A model generated the notes under the pieces. That model did no database searches. It had not been told where the DNA came from and saw nothing but the letters and a program-made list of their open reading frames with translations. Made by a program: the position numbers and the translations under genes. From contig DUCA01000015.1 in NCBI GenBank assembly GCA_012960055.1, positions 1-8,294 of the forward strand: DNA of 8,294 bases. Reading direction: 5' to 3'. The DNA comes from Cycloclasticus sp. (GTDB taxonomy: Bacteria > Pseudomonadota > Gammaproteobacteria > Methylococcales > Cycloclasticaceae). Shown in pieces: positions 1 through 6,821 of this stretch. Positions within the stretch are counted from its first letter, which is position 1. Every line of letters begins with the position of its first letter.

Positions 1-8
1 GCCCTGAC

Positions 9-84
9 GCTGGTGTAGCTCAGTCGGTAGAGCAGCTGATTTGTAATCAGCCGGTCGGTGGTTCGAATCCTCTCACCAGCTCCA
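9..84 (+). tRNA. tRNA-Thr (anticodon UGU)
   Basis: A full cloverleaf can be folded. The acceptor GCTGGTG pairs with CACCAGC, the D stem is GCTC/GAGC, and the anticodon stem GCTGA/TCAGC encloses the loop TTTGTAA, with anticodon TGT at 42-44, which reads ACA threonine codons. The T loop is TTCGAAT; its stem has one T-T mismatch. The CCA end is encoded at 82-84. It stands alone, with its own terminator directly downstream, so it is not co-transcribed with the leu operon. The upstream promoter lies outside the window. Confidence 0.95.
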
Positions 85-90
85 TATATC

Positions 91-121
91 AAAGGCTTAA
101 CGTTCGCGTTGAGCCTTTTTT
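91..121 (+). terminator. Rho-independent terminator of tRNA-Thr
   Basis: An 11-bp stem (92-102 pairing with 107-117, one G-T pair) closes a TTCG tetraloop and runs into a T tract. It starts only 7 bases after the tRNA CCA end, so it ends the tRNA transcript and insulates the downstream leu operon. Confidence 0.9.
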
Positions 122-164
122 ATTGCCTGATGGTTTATTTCAGCCGTTATTAAAGTTTCTCCGA

Positions 165-193
165 TTGCAAAATGCACTAAATTTAGCGAAAAT
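165..193 (+). promoter_or_regulatory. Possible sigma-70 promoter of the leuCD operon
   Basis: TTGCAA (165-170) and GAAAAT (188-193) are separated by 17 bases, a weak -35/-10 pair. It is the best candidate I find between the tRNA terminator and leuC. A start near 200 would give a leader of about 75 bases. The match is modest, so the true promoter could be elsewhere in 122-260. I see no attenuator hairpin with a T tract before leuC. Confidence 0.35.
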
Positions 194-274
194 GTACGGT
201 TCATTCGGCATGCAGTCGATCATTTCTCTTTATGTGTTGTCAAATAACGTGAAGAGCTAGCTTTGGAAAGAATT

Positions 275-1675
275 ATGAAAAAAACGATGTACGAAAAAAT
301 TTGGGAAAGCCACTTTGTTCACCAAGAACCAGGTCAGGCACCTTTGTTATATGTGGACAGGCATTTAATGCACGAGGTCACCAGCCCGCAAGCTTTTGAA
401 GGATTGCGCATATCAAAAAGGCCGGTTCGCAACCCACATAGTATTTTGGCGACAATGGATCATTGCGTGCCGACTAAAAATCGTGACCTTCCCATTGCTG
501 ACCCCATTGCTAGAAAGCAAATTGAAACCATGGCGGATAACTGCGAAGAAAATGGCTTGAATTTGTACGACATGGAAAGCCCCGATAACGGTGTGATTCA
601 TGTGGTGGTGCCCGAGCACGGCTTTGTTCATCCAGGCATGGTTGTTGTTTGTGGTGATAGCCACACGGCAACTCACGGTGCGTTCGGTGCGTTAGCATTC
701 GGCATCGGTACGTCAGAAGTTGAACACGTGATGGCAAGTCAAACCTTGCCTCAGCAAAAATCTAAAACCATGTTGGTTCAGGTTGATGGTCAATTGTCTA
801 AACACTGTACTGCTAAAGACATCGCGCTTGCAATTGTGGGTGTAACAGGCACTGCTGGCGGCACAGGCCATGTGATTGAATATGCGGGCGAGGCGATTGA
901 AGCGTTATCCATGGAAGGTCGTATGACGGTCTGTAACATGGCGATTGAAGCGGGCGCACGCGCAGGCATGGTAGCACCGGATCAAAAAACCTTCGATTTC
1001 TTAGAAGGTAAAGAATTTGCCCCGAAAGGCGAACAATGGGGTCAAGCATTAACGTATTGGAAGTCATTAGTGACAGACGAAGGCGCTGAATTTGATGCCG
1101 TGATTACATTGAATGCGACGGATATTTCGCCGCAAGTGACTTGGGGCACATCACCAGAGCAAGTGGTTGGCGTTAATGACATCGTGCCAGCCCCTGAAAG
1201 CTTTGAGAATAAAGGCAAGCGCATTGCTTGCGAGGGCGCATTGAAATACATGGACCTTGCAGCGAATACAAAAATGACCGATATCGCGATTGATTACGTG
1301 TTTATCGGTTCGTGCACCAATGGCCGTATTGAAGATTTTCGTGATGCGGCGAACATGGCAAAGGGCACGCAAGTGGCAGAGGGCGTTACAGCCATCGCTG
1401 TACCGGGTTCGTTCCACGTAAAAATTCAGGCTGAAAAAGAAGGCCTAGATAAAATCTTTAAAGACGCGGGTTGGGAATGGCGGGAGCCAGGTTGTTCCAT
1501 GTGCTTGGCGATGAACGGCGATGAATTAAAAGATGGTCAACGTTGTGCGTCAACATCAAACCGTAACTTCGAAGGTCGTCAAGGCAAAGGTGGGCGTACG
1601 CATTTGGTTTCACCCGCCATGGCAGCGGCAGCAGCGGCAGCCGGTCATTTCGTCGATATCAGCAAATTAGGTTAA
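275..1675 (+). CDS. leuC: 3-isopropylmalate dehydratase large subunit
   Basis: This is the large subunit of the cytosolic isopropylmalate isomerase, which with LeuD interconverts 2- and 3-isopropylmalate and, in many bacteria, also isomerises citramalate to 3-methylmalate. It is an aconitase-family protein. The [4Fe-4S] ligands are visible as C347 (in GSCTNGR) and C407/C410 (in GCSMC), the same numbering as E. coli LeuC. The family motifs DRHLMHEVTSPQAF and GDSHTATHGAFG are intact. Length is 466 residues, equal to E. coli. I chose the ATG at 275 because the N-terminus MKKTMYEKIW aligns with MAKTLYEKLF of E. coli and GGAAAG lies just upstream at 265-270; an in-frame TTG at 263 would overlap that ribosome binding site. 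The stop lies 4 bases before leuD. A run of alanines near the C-terminus is normal for the family. Confidence 0.97.
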   Translation: MKKTMYEKIWESHFVHQEPGQAPLLYVDRHLMHEVTSPQAFEGLRISKRPVRNPHSILATMDHCVPTKNRDLPIADPIARKQIETMADNCEENGLNLYDMESPDNGVIHVVVPEHGFVHPGMVVVCGDSHTATHGAFGALAFGIGTSEVEHVMASQTLPQQKSKTMLVQVDGQLSKHCTAKDIALAIVGVTGTAGGTGHVIEYAGEAIEALSMEGRMTVCNMAIEAGARAGMVAPDQKTFDFLEGKEFAPKGEQWGQALTYWKSLVTDEGAEFDAVITLNATDISPQVTWGTSPEQVVGVNDIVPAPESFENKGKRIACEGALKYMDLAANTKMTDIAIDYVFIGSCTNGRIEDFRDAANMAKGTQVAEGVTAIAVPGSFHVKIQAEKEGLDKIFKDAGWEWREPGCSMCLAMNGDELKDGQRCASTSNRNFEGRQGKGGRTHLVSPAMAAAAAAAGHFVDISKLG

Positions 1676-1679
1676 GACT

Positions 1680-2294
1680 ATGGATCAATATAAAAAACAC
1701 GAAAGCGTTGCGGCCTTAATGAATCGCAGTAACGTTGATACTGACCAAATCATTCCGAAACAATTTTTGAAAAAAGTTGAACGCAGTGGTTTTGGCGTGC
1801 ATTTATTCCACGATTGGCGTTATAACGACGACGGCGTAACGAATAACCCAGACTTTGAGCTAAACAAACCCGCATTTAAAGACGCAAAAGTTCTTGTGGC
1901 GGGTGATAACTTCGGTTGTGGTTCTTCACGTGAACACGCGCCTTGGGCGATTGCCGATTATGGTTTTAACACCATCATCTCCACCAGCTATGCGGACATC
2001 TTTTACAACAACTGTTTTAAAAATGGCATTCTCGCGATTGTTGTTGATGAGGCTCAGTTAGATGCGCTGATGCAAGAAATTAATGCAAGCGAAGGCGTGA
2101 GCTTTGTGGTCGACCTTGAAAATCAAGCTGTCACCACCCCAGCGGGTAACGGCTTTAACTTTGAGATTGATCCGTTCCGTAAAGAGAATATGTTGAAAGG
2201 CTTGGATGATATCGGTTTAACCTTAAAACACATTGATAAAATCAGCGAGTTTGAGGAAAAGCATAAGCAGCAATTCCCTTGGCTTTGGGCGTAA
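1680..2294 (+). CDS. leuD: 3-isopropylmalate dehydratase small subunit
   Basis: This is the small (swivel-domain) subunit of isopropylmalate isomerase, which closes the active site over the LeuC iron-sulfur cluster in the cytoplasm. The substrate-contacting motifs are NVDTDQIIPKQFL at residues 18-30 and NFGCGSSREHAPWA at 77-90; both are intact. At 204 residues it is close to the E. coli protein (201). It begins 4 bases after the leuC stop and has only a weak AGGT-like ribosome binding site inside the end of leuC, so translational coupling to leuC is likely. There is no sign of damage. Like LeuC, it should serve either the leucine or the citramalate route, depending on which synthase feeds it. 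Confidence 0.97.
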   Translation: MDQYKKHESVAALMNRSNVDTDQIIPKQFLKKVERSGFGVHLFHDWRYNDDGVTNNPDFELNKPAFKDAKVLVAGDNFGCGSSREHAPWAIADYGFNTIISTSYADIFYNNCFKNGILAIVVDEAQLDALMQEINASEGVSFVVDLENQAVTTPAGNGFNFEIDPFRKENMLKGLDDIGLTLKHIDKISEFEEKHKQQFPWLWA

Positions 2295-2318
2295 CGGCTA
2301 ATCTGGCTGTATAAAGCG

Positions 2319-3845
2319 ATGGATTCTCGATACATCCAAATCATGGATACGACCTTGCGTGATGGTGAGCAAACGCAGGGTGTATCGTTTTCGCCTGCCG
2401 AAAAAGTCAGTGTGGCTAAAGCGTTATTAGAATCGCTACGCGTGGACCGGGTGGAAGTAGCATCCGCATGCGTGTCAGAAGGCGAGCAAGAGGCCGTTCG
2501 TAACATTAACGAATGGGCGCAAGCCGAAGGCTTTGGCGATGTGGTCGAAGTGCTCGGTTTTGCCGACCACAAACGCAGTGTTGATTGGATTGTGGCGGCG
2601 AATGGCGGCGTCATCAACCTGCTGACCAAAGGCAGCGAAAAGCACTGTCGTGAACAACTGGGTAAAACCCTAGAGCAACACGTAGAGCAAGTGTTAAACA
2701 CGGTTAATTACGCCTTAGAGCAAGGCCTAAAGGTTAACGTGTACCTCGAAGATTGGTCGAATGGTTATGCCGACAGCCCAGAATACGTGTTTGCCTTTAT
2801 GGACAGCATCAAAGACTCGGGTATTGATCACTTTATGCTTCCCGATACCTTGGGCGTGATGTCGCCAGAAGAGGTGTTCGATAGCCTCAGTGATATGTGT
2901 GAGCGTTATCCTGACGTGCAATTCGACTTCCACCCGCATAACGACTATGGTTTAGGTACAGCCAATATTATGGCCGCCGTTCGTGCGGGCGTCAGTGCGA
3001 TACATTGCACCGTTAATTGCCTTGGTGAACGCGCGGGTAATGCGTCGGTGTCGGAAGTGACCGTTGTTTTACGCGATAAAATGGGTATGAAATTATCCAT
3101 TGATGAAAGCCATATCGTTCGTTTGAGCAATATGGTGGAAAACTTTTCCGGTAAATGGGTGGCGGCTAATGCGCCGATTATTGGTGAAGACGTGTTTACC
3201 CAAACAGCGGGTATTCATGCGGATGGCGATAAAAAAGGCGGCCTTTACGAAAGTAAACTGAGCCCAGAACGTTTTTCTAGAATACGCAGTTACGCGCTAG
3301 GGAAAATGAGCGGCAAAGCATCACTCAGTAAAAACTTAGAACGCCTCGGCATTACCTTGTCAGAAGATAATCAGAAAAAAGTGCTGCAGCGTATCGTTCG
3401 TCTAGGCGATTCCAAACAAACGATTACGACCGAAGATTTGCCGTTCATCATCGCCGATGTGTTGGAAAGCGAAAGCTATAAACACATCAAGCTCATCGAC
3501 TGTTCTATCACCAGCCGTTTAGACGAATCGTCCGTGGCGACGATTAACGTTAACGTTAAAGGGAAAGAGCACGAATCTACGGGTACTGGCAATGGCGGCT
3601 TTGATGCCTTTATTAATGCCGTTAATGGAGTGTTGGCGGATTATGGAGTTGTGTTGCCAGAGTTGGCAGACTACGAAGTAAGAATCCCTAAAGGGGGGCA
3701 TACCAGCGCTTTAACTGAATGTGTTATCACTTGGGCTAGCGATACTAAAAAGCGTAAAACGCGAGGCGTACATTCTAATCAAGTGTTTGCGTCTATCTCG
3801 GCGGCACTTAGGATGATTAATATACAGTTGCACGAAAAACCCTGA
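2319..3845 (+). CDS. cimA: LeuA/CimA-family synthase: probable (R)-citramalate synthase (or 2-isopropylmalate synthase)
   Basis: It condenses acetyl-CoA with a 2-oxo acid. The HMGL-like TIM barrel (residues about 6-275) begins with MDTTLRDGEQ (R14, D15) and has the metal-binding HPHND (H205, H207). The linker contains TQTAGIHADGDKKGG (H300), and an allosteric LeuA-type regulatory domain occupies about 385-505. Length is 508. The sequence after GEQ is TQGVSFS, not the QALQASL of E. coli LeuA, and stretches such as NVYLEDWSNG, LPDTLGV and GEDVFTQTAG match what I remember of Leptospira interrogans CimA. The residues I recall as its pyruvate pocket (Leu81, Leu104, Tyr144) correspond to L79, L102 and Y142. 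Pyruvate is therefore the inferred substrate, giving citramalate for isoleucine synthesis. Automatic annotation may call it LeuA. It is third in the operon, 24 bases after leuD, without a clear ribosome binding site. The family is well supported; the substrate is not proven. Confidence 0.85.
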   Translation: MDSRYIQIMDTTLRDGEQTQGVSFSPAEKVSVAKALLESLRVDRVEVASACVSEGEQEAVRNINEWAQAEGFGDVVEVLGFADHKRSVDWIVAANGGVINLLTKGSEKHCREQLGKTLEQHVEQVLNTVNYALEQGLKVNVYLEDWSNGYADSPEYVFAFMDSIKDSGIDHFMLPDTLGVMSPEEVFDSLSDMCERYPDVQFDFHPHNDYGLGTANIMAAVRAGVSAIHCTVNCLGERAGNASVSEVTVVLRDKMGMKLSIDESHIVRLSNMVENFSGKWVAANAPIIGEDVFTQTAGIHADGDKKGGLYESKLSPERFSRIRSYALGKMSGKASLSKNLERLGITLSEDNQKKVLQRIVRLGDSKQTITTEDLPFIIADVLESESYKHIKLIDCSITSRLDESSVATINVNVKGKEHESTGTGNGGFDAFINAVNGVLADYGVVLPELADYEVRIPKGGHTSALTECVITWASDTKKRKTRGVHSNQVFASISAALRMINIQLHEKP

Positions 3846-3961
3846 GACCTTTACACGAAAGTTCTTTCGCTTCCATAGGGTGTCGTTTAGAGCGCCTACG
3901 GTTGATGTCTGGAAATGAAATAATCTTCCGTGAAAATGCCTCATAAATAAAAAGCAAACAT

Positions 3962-3993
3962 AAAAAAGGCTTACTGAACAGTAAGCCTTTTTT
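3962..3993. terminator. Bidirectional intrinsic terminator between the leuCD-cimA operon and leuB
   Basis: A perfect 15-base inverted repeat (3962-3976 and 3979-3993) has six A at one end and six T at the other, so it gives a GC-containing hairpin with a T tract on both strands. It lies between convergent genes, 116 bases after the synthase stop and 17 bases beyond the leuB stop. It would end both transcripts. Confidence 0.92.
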
Positions 3994-4010
3994 GTACCTG
4001 AAGTGCGAGA

Positions 4011-5117
4011 CTAAACAGTCGGCATTGCGCGTAGTTTCTCAACCACTTTATCGCCAAACTCAATGGTGCTAATCATGTTAACGCCCGAGCCGGGTTTAGA
4101 CAGGTCAGCGGTCGAATAACCGTCAGCAAATACGCCTTGCATGGCTGCCCATACATTTCTGGCTTCGGCTGCCATGCCAAAGCTGTATTCAAGCATCATG
4201 GCGACTGAGCCAATCATGGAGTAAGGGTTGGCCATGTTTTTACCGGCAATATCAGGGGCAGAGCCGTGTGAAGGCTCGTAGTAAGATTTTTCGTCGCCCA
4301 AACAAGCAGAAGGCATTAAGCCAAGCGAACCTAAAATACCGCCGCCTTGGTCACTTAAAATGTCACCAAACATGTTTTCCATGACCATCACGTCAAATTG
4401 TGTCGGTTTCAAGCAAAGTAATGTCGCCACCGCATCAACCAGAATATTAATCACTTCAACGTCTGGGTATTCAACCGCAACTTCTTCCATTACTTCATTC
4501 CAAAGCACTGATGATTTCAATACGTTACTTTTGTGAATGTTGTGCAATACTTTTTTACGGCTATTTGCCAACTTAAAGGCGTGATGCATGATTTGGCGAA
4601 TTTGCGCTTCGTCATATTCCAAGGTTTCTTTTACGTAACGTAGGCCTTGTTCGTTTACGCCAACTTCTTTTTCACCGAAGTACAGGCCGCCAACGAGTTC
4701 GCGAATCATAATTAGATCAATGCCATCTCCGATAATTTCAGCTTTAAGCGGTGAGAAATGCGCCAAGCTTTGAGGTAATGAAACCGGGCGGTAGTTTGCA
4801 TAGGTGTTATAGCGCTTGCGCATGGGCAGCAACGCACCACGTTCAGGTTGTTTGTCGATGGGGATTTTTTTAGACTCTTCATGGCTTAAACCAATTGGGC
4901 CTTTAATAATCGCATCAGCTTGGTCGCAAATATCTTTGGTTTCTTGAGGAAACGCATCACCTGTTTCAAAATAAGCACATGCACCAAATAAAGCAGGCAT
5001 TAATTCAAAGCTAACGTCGTTGCGTTCTTCAACAAGTTTTAAAACCTTAACCGCTTCGTCCATAATTTCTGGGCCAATGCCATCGCCTGGCATAATAGCA
5101 ATTTTGTAATTCTTCAT
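4011..5117 (-). CDS. leuB: 3-isopropylmalate dehydrogenase-type enzyme (LeuB family)
   Basis: This is an NAD-dependent oxidative decarboxylase of the isocitrate/isopropylmalate dehydrogenase family. It would convert 3-isopropylmalate to 2-oxoisocaproate or, in the citramalate route, 3-methylmalate to 2-oxobutyrate. Visible family landmarks are PGDGIGPEIM (10-19), the substrate arginines R100 (ERGALLPMRK), R110 (ANYRP) and R139 (MIREL), Y146 in GGLYFG, catalytic K196, metal-binding D228, D252 and D256 (FGDILSD), and the NAD-binding GSAPDIAGKN with D289. Length is 368, normal for the family. It departs from typical gammaproteobacterial LeuB: the insert after GGLYFG lacks the KGREG segment, and the usual VDN is VDA. 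The start has AAGG 7-8 bases upstream. It is transcribed toward the leuCD-cimA operon from its own promoter, not within it. The family is certain; the preferred substrate (isopropylmalate, methylmalate or another malate) is open. Confidence 0.9.
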   Translation of the reverse strand: MKNYKIAIMPGDGIGPEIMDEAVKVLKLVEERNDVSFELMPALFGACAYFETGDAFPQETKDICDQADAIIKGPIGLSHEESKKIPIDKQPERGALLPMRKRYNTYANYRPVSLPQSLAHFSPLKAEIIGDGIDLIMIRELVGGLYFGEKEVGVNEQGLRYVKETLEYDEAQIRQIMHHAFKLANSRKKVLHNIHKSNVLKSSVLWNEVMEEVAVEYPDVEVINILVDAVATLLCLKPTQFDVMVMENMFGDILSDQGGGILGSLGLMPSACLGDEKSYYEPSHGSAPDIAGKNMANPYSMIGSVAMMLEYSFGMAAEARNVWAAMQGVFADGYSTADLSKPGSGVNMISTIEFGDKVVEKLRAMPTV

Positions 5118-5168
5118 GAGCGTACCTTATTAGTGTGTTGATAATAAACGGCGTATTTTACTCGACTG

Positions 5169-5182
5169 GGCACTTATGTGCC
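5169..5182. repeat. Palindrome GGCAC-N4-GTGCC between leuB and ychF
   Basis: A perfect 5-bp inverted repeat with a 4-bp spacer lies 52 bases upstream of the leuB start. On the - strand a possible -10 box (TAAAAT) follows about 12 bases downstream of it, so it would overlap the leuB promoter spacer. It could be an operator for leuB, but the repeat is short and may be chance. Confidence 0.35.
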
Positions 5183-5210
5183 ATGCGTTGCTGAATATCA
5201 GATAGATACT

Positions 5211-5240
5211 TTTTAAGTACCTGGGTGCATAACGTATAAT
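5211..5240 (+). promoter_or_regulatory. Promoter of ychF
   Basis: A consensus -10 TATAAT lies at 5235-5240, 32 bases before the ychF start. The -35 is poor (TTTTAA at 5211-5216, spacing 18). Transcription would start near 5247, leaving a leader of about 25 bases that contains the ribosome binding site GAAGAGAA. Confidence 0.55.
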
Positions 5241-5272
5241 TACCGGCTTTATAGAATCACGAAGAGAAACTT

Positions 5273-6364
5273 ATGGCTTTAAATTGCGGCATTGTGGGCT
5301 TACCAAACGTGGGCAAATCGACCCTGTTTAATGCATTAACAAAAGCAACGATTGCAGCGGAAAACTACCCGTTTTGCACCATTGAACCGAATACAGGCAT
5401 TGTGCCAGTGCCCGATTATCGCTTAGATAAGCTTGCTGATATCGTAAAGCCTGAAAGAGTGTTACCCACCACCTTTGAGTTTGTGGACATCGCGGGCCTA
5501 GTGGCTGGTGCGTCAAAAGGTGAAGGTTTAGGCAACCAATTTTTAGCTAACATTCGTGAGTCTGATGCCATCGCACATGTCGTTCGTTGTTTTGAAGATG
5601 ATGACGTGATTCATGTTGCTGGAACAATAGATCCGCTAGCGGATATTGACGTGATTCAAACAGAGCTTGCCTTAGCGGATATGACGTCTATTGAGAAAGC
5701 AGTAGTTAAAGCGACGAAAGCATCAAAGTCAGGCAATAAAGACGAGTTAAAAAATAAAGTCTTCTTAGAAAAAGTGCTTAAGCACTTAGACGAAACGATG
5801 ACGTTAAGAACCCTGGATGCAACAGACGATGAGTTGGAATCATTGGCTGGTTATCAACTTCTAACACTCAAGCCCATGTTGTACATCGCCAATGTTCAAG
5901 AAGATGGTTTTGAAAATAACCCATTTTTGGACAAAGTAACAAACCTAGCAAATGAACAAGGTGCGGCTATTGTTGCTGTGTGCGCAGCGATGGAAGCAGA
6001 AATTATTCAGCTAGAAGAAGATGAACGTGCAGAATTTTTAGAAGAAATGGGTTTAACAGAGCCGGGCTTAAATAGAGTGATTAGAGCAGGTTATGACTTA
6101 TTAAATCTACAAACTTACTTCACAGCGGGTGTTAAAGAGGTCCGCGCTTGGACGGTTAAAAAAGGTGCGACCGCCCCACAAGCAGCGGGTGTGATCCACA
6201 CCGATTTTGAAAAAGGCTTTATACGTGCAGAAATTACCGCCTATGAAGACTTTATAGAATATAACGGTGAAAAAGGTGCCAAAGAAGCCGGCAAATTAAC
6301 CGTACAAGGCAAAGAGTACATTATGCAAGACGGTGATGTGACGCATTTTAGGTTTAACGTATAA
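5273..6364 (+). CDS. ychF: Ribosome-binding ATPase YchF (Obg/OLA1 family)
   Basis: YchF is a conserved cytosolic P-loop NTPase that binds the 70S ribosome and is linked to translation and stress responses; the family prefers ATP over GTP. The Walker A loop GLPNVGKST is at residues 9-17, the DIAG (G3) motif at 72-75, and the G4 position is NVQE (207-210) in place of the GTPase NKxD, the known basis of ATP preference. A coiled-coil-rich stretch (about 130-200) and a C-terminal TGS domain (about 278-361) complete the standard order. Length is 363, as in E. coli. The start is supported by GAAGAGAA upstream and by the family N-terminus. It is divergent from leuB; pth, its usual partner, is absent on either side. 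No clear intrinsic terminator follows, although an eight-T run lies at about 6379-6387. Confidence 0.98.
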   Translation: MALNCGIVGLPNVGKSTLFNALTKATIAAENYPFCTIEPNTGIVPVPDYRLDKLADIVKPERVLPTTFEFVDIAGLVAGASKGEGLGNQFLANIRESDAIAHVVRCFEDDDVIHVAGTIDPLADIDVIQTELALADMTSIEKAVVKATKASKSGNKDELKNKVFLEKVLKHLDETMTLRTLDATDDELESLAGYQLLTLKPMLYIANVQEDGFENNPFLDKVTNLANEQGAAIVAVCAAMEAEIIQLEEDERAEFLEEMGLTEPGLNRVIRAGYDLLNLQTYFTAGVKEVRAWTVKKGATAPQAAGVIHTDFEKGFIRAEITAYEDFIEYNGEKGAKEAGKLTVQGKEYIMQDGDVTHFRFNV

Positions 6365-6442
6365 GGCTGAATGGGGGCGTTTTTTTTAAACAGAACTTAC
6401 GCCATTTAGTTGTAAAAAGTAACATTTGAATGGTAGTTCAGC

Positions 6443-6471
6443 TTGACAAAATGGGCTGAAAGCACGAAAAT
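6443..6471 (+). promoter_or_regulatory. Promoter of tRNA-Met
   Basis: A perfect -35 TTGACA (6443-6448) is followed after 17 bases by GAAAAT (6466-6471). Transcription would begin about 10-12 bases before the mature tRNA. A 6-bp inverted repeat (TTCAGC 6437-6442, GCTGAA 6455-6460) brackets the -35; its meaning is unclear. Confidence 0.65.
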
Positions 6472-6489
6472 TCACGTCCTTCAAAGTAT

Positions 6490-6566
6490 GGTCATGTAGC
6501 TCAGCTGGTTAGAGCACGGCATTCATAATGCCGGGGTCGGTGGTTCAAGTCCACCCATGACCACCA
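6490..6566 (+). tRNA. tRNA-Met (anticodon CAU), probably elongator
   Basis: The acceptor GGTCATG pairs with CATGACC, the D stem is GCTC/GAGC, and the anticodon stem CGGCA/TGCCG encloses TTCATAA with CAT at 6524-6526. The T stem GGTGG/CCACC is perfect and CCA is encoded. The paired first acceptor base excludes initiator tRNA. The variable loop GGGTC matches E. coli elongator tRNA-Met rather than tRNA-Ile2, which shares the CAU anticodon; a lysidine-modified Ile2 is the remaining alternative. It stands alone. The bases just after it may be a scar of integration (see findings). Confidence 0.93.
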
Positions 6567-6609
6567 TTCCTTAAGCATTTCCAAGTATTCTTTTAAGACG
6601 TATTATTTC

Positions 6610-6629
6610 TGGGCTACGCATGGGCTACG
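6610..6629 (+). repeat. Tandem direct repeat TGGGCTACG with 11-bp period
   Basis: TGGGCTACG occurs at 6610-6618 and again at 6621-6629, separated by CA. It lies 44 bases beyond the tRNA-Met CCA end. Closely spaced direct repeats beside a tRNA 3' end resemble arm-type binding sites of tyrosine integrases that use tRNA genes as attachment sites. No integrase gene is present, so this is only an inferred scar. Confidence 0.6.
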
Positions 6630-6652
6630 GTAGAAATTGACGCGAGGAGCAG

Positions 6653-6751
6653 ATGGTTTCTGTTATTGGTCTCTTAAGGCGAGTTAGCAAGATCTTCTTT
6701 TCCGCCATTACAATGCTCTGCGCCAGTTATAAGGGCTTTTTGTGGGTGTAA
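6653..6751 (+). CDS. Possible small hydrophobic peptide, 32 residues
   Basis: ATG at 6653 opens 32 codons ending in TAA at 6749-6751. GAGGAG lies upstream but only about 3 bases away, which is too close for an ideal site. The peptide has a basic LLRR segment followed by an apolar stretch (IFFSAITMLCA, residues 14-24). I recognise no family. It may be a chance ORF or the tail of a degraded gene. Confidence 0.15.
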   Translation: MVSVIGLLRRVSKIFFSAITMLCASYKGFLWV

Positions 6752-6821
6752 CTATTAAACGCCCTCTTTGTTGATAGAGGAGGCAAGAGTTAATGCCTTT
6801 GCCTACTTTGACGGTAGCAAT

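Larger units (their letters stand above)
6567..6821. other. Gene-poor stretch downstream of tRNA-Met
   Basis: I see no convincing gene here. It holds the TGGGCTACG direct repeat (6610-6629), a possible 32-residue ORF (6653-6751), a short hairpin CCTCT/AGAGG (6763-6767 with 6776-6780) and a GAGGAGG ribosome-binding-like string (6777-6783) followed 11 bases later by a 10-codon ORF. I see no intrinsic terminator for the tRNA. Confidence 0.6.

Noticed and set aside
263..274. In-frame TTG start for leuC 12 bases upstream of the ATG
   Set aside because: It overlaps the GGAAAG ribosome binding site, and the ATG at 275 gives the exact family N-terminus and length.
413..1417. Several - strand ORFs inside leuC
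   Set aside because: They overlap a clear conserved gene, show no family motifs or start signals, and are explained by codon bias of the + strand gene.
2123..2701. 192-codon - strand ORF across the leuD/synthase junction
   Set aside because: Low-complexity Ser/Thr/Arg-rich product, no ribosome binding site, and it lies antisense to two real genes.
3856..3869. Hairpin CGAAAG-TT-CTTTCG after the synthase gene as a terminator
   Set aside because: The loop is only 2 bases and no T tract follows; the strong terminator at 3962-3993 does the job.
91..3993. The two terminators sharing AAAGGCTTA as a mobile repeat
   Set aside because: The shared core is short and typical of intrinsic terminators; loops and outer stem bases differ.
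6490..6566. Reading the CAU tRNA as initiator tRNA-fMet or tRNA-Ile2
   Set aside because: The first acceptor pair is fully matched, which excludes initiator type, and the variable loop follows elongator Met. Ile2 cannot be wholly excluded without a classifier.
6784..6805. GGCAA/TTGCC hairpin and 10-codon ORF with a GAGGAGG site, read as a regulatory leader
   Set aside because: The stem is 5-6 bp, spacing to the ATG is too long, and the region lies upstream of the good promoter at 6822-6850.
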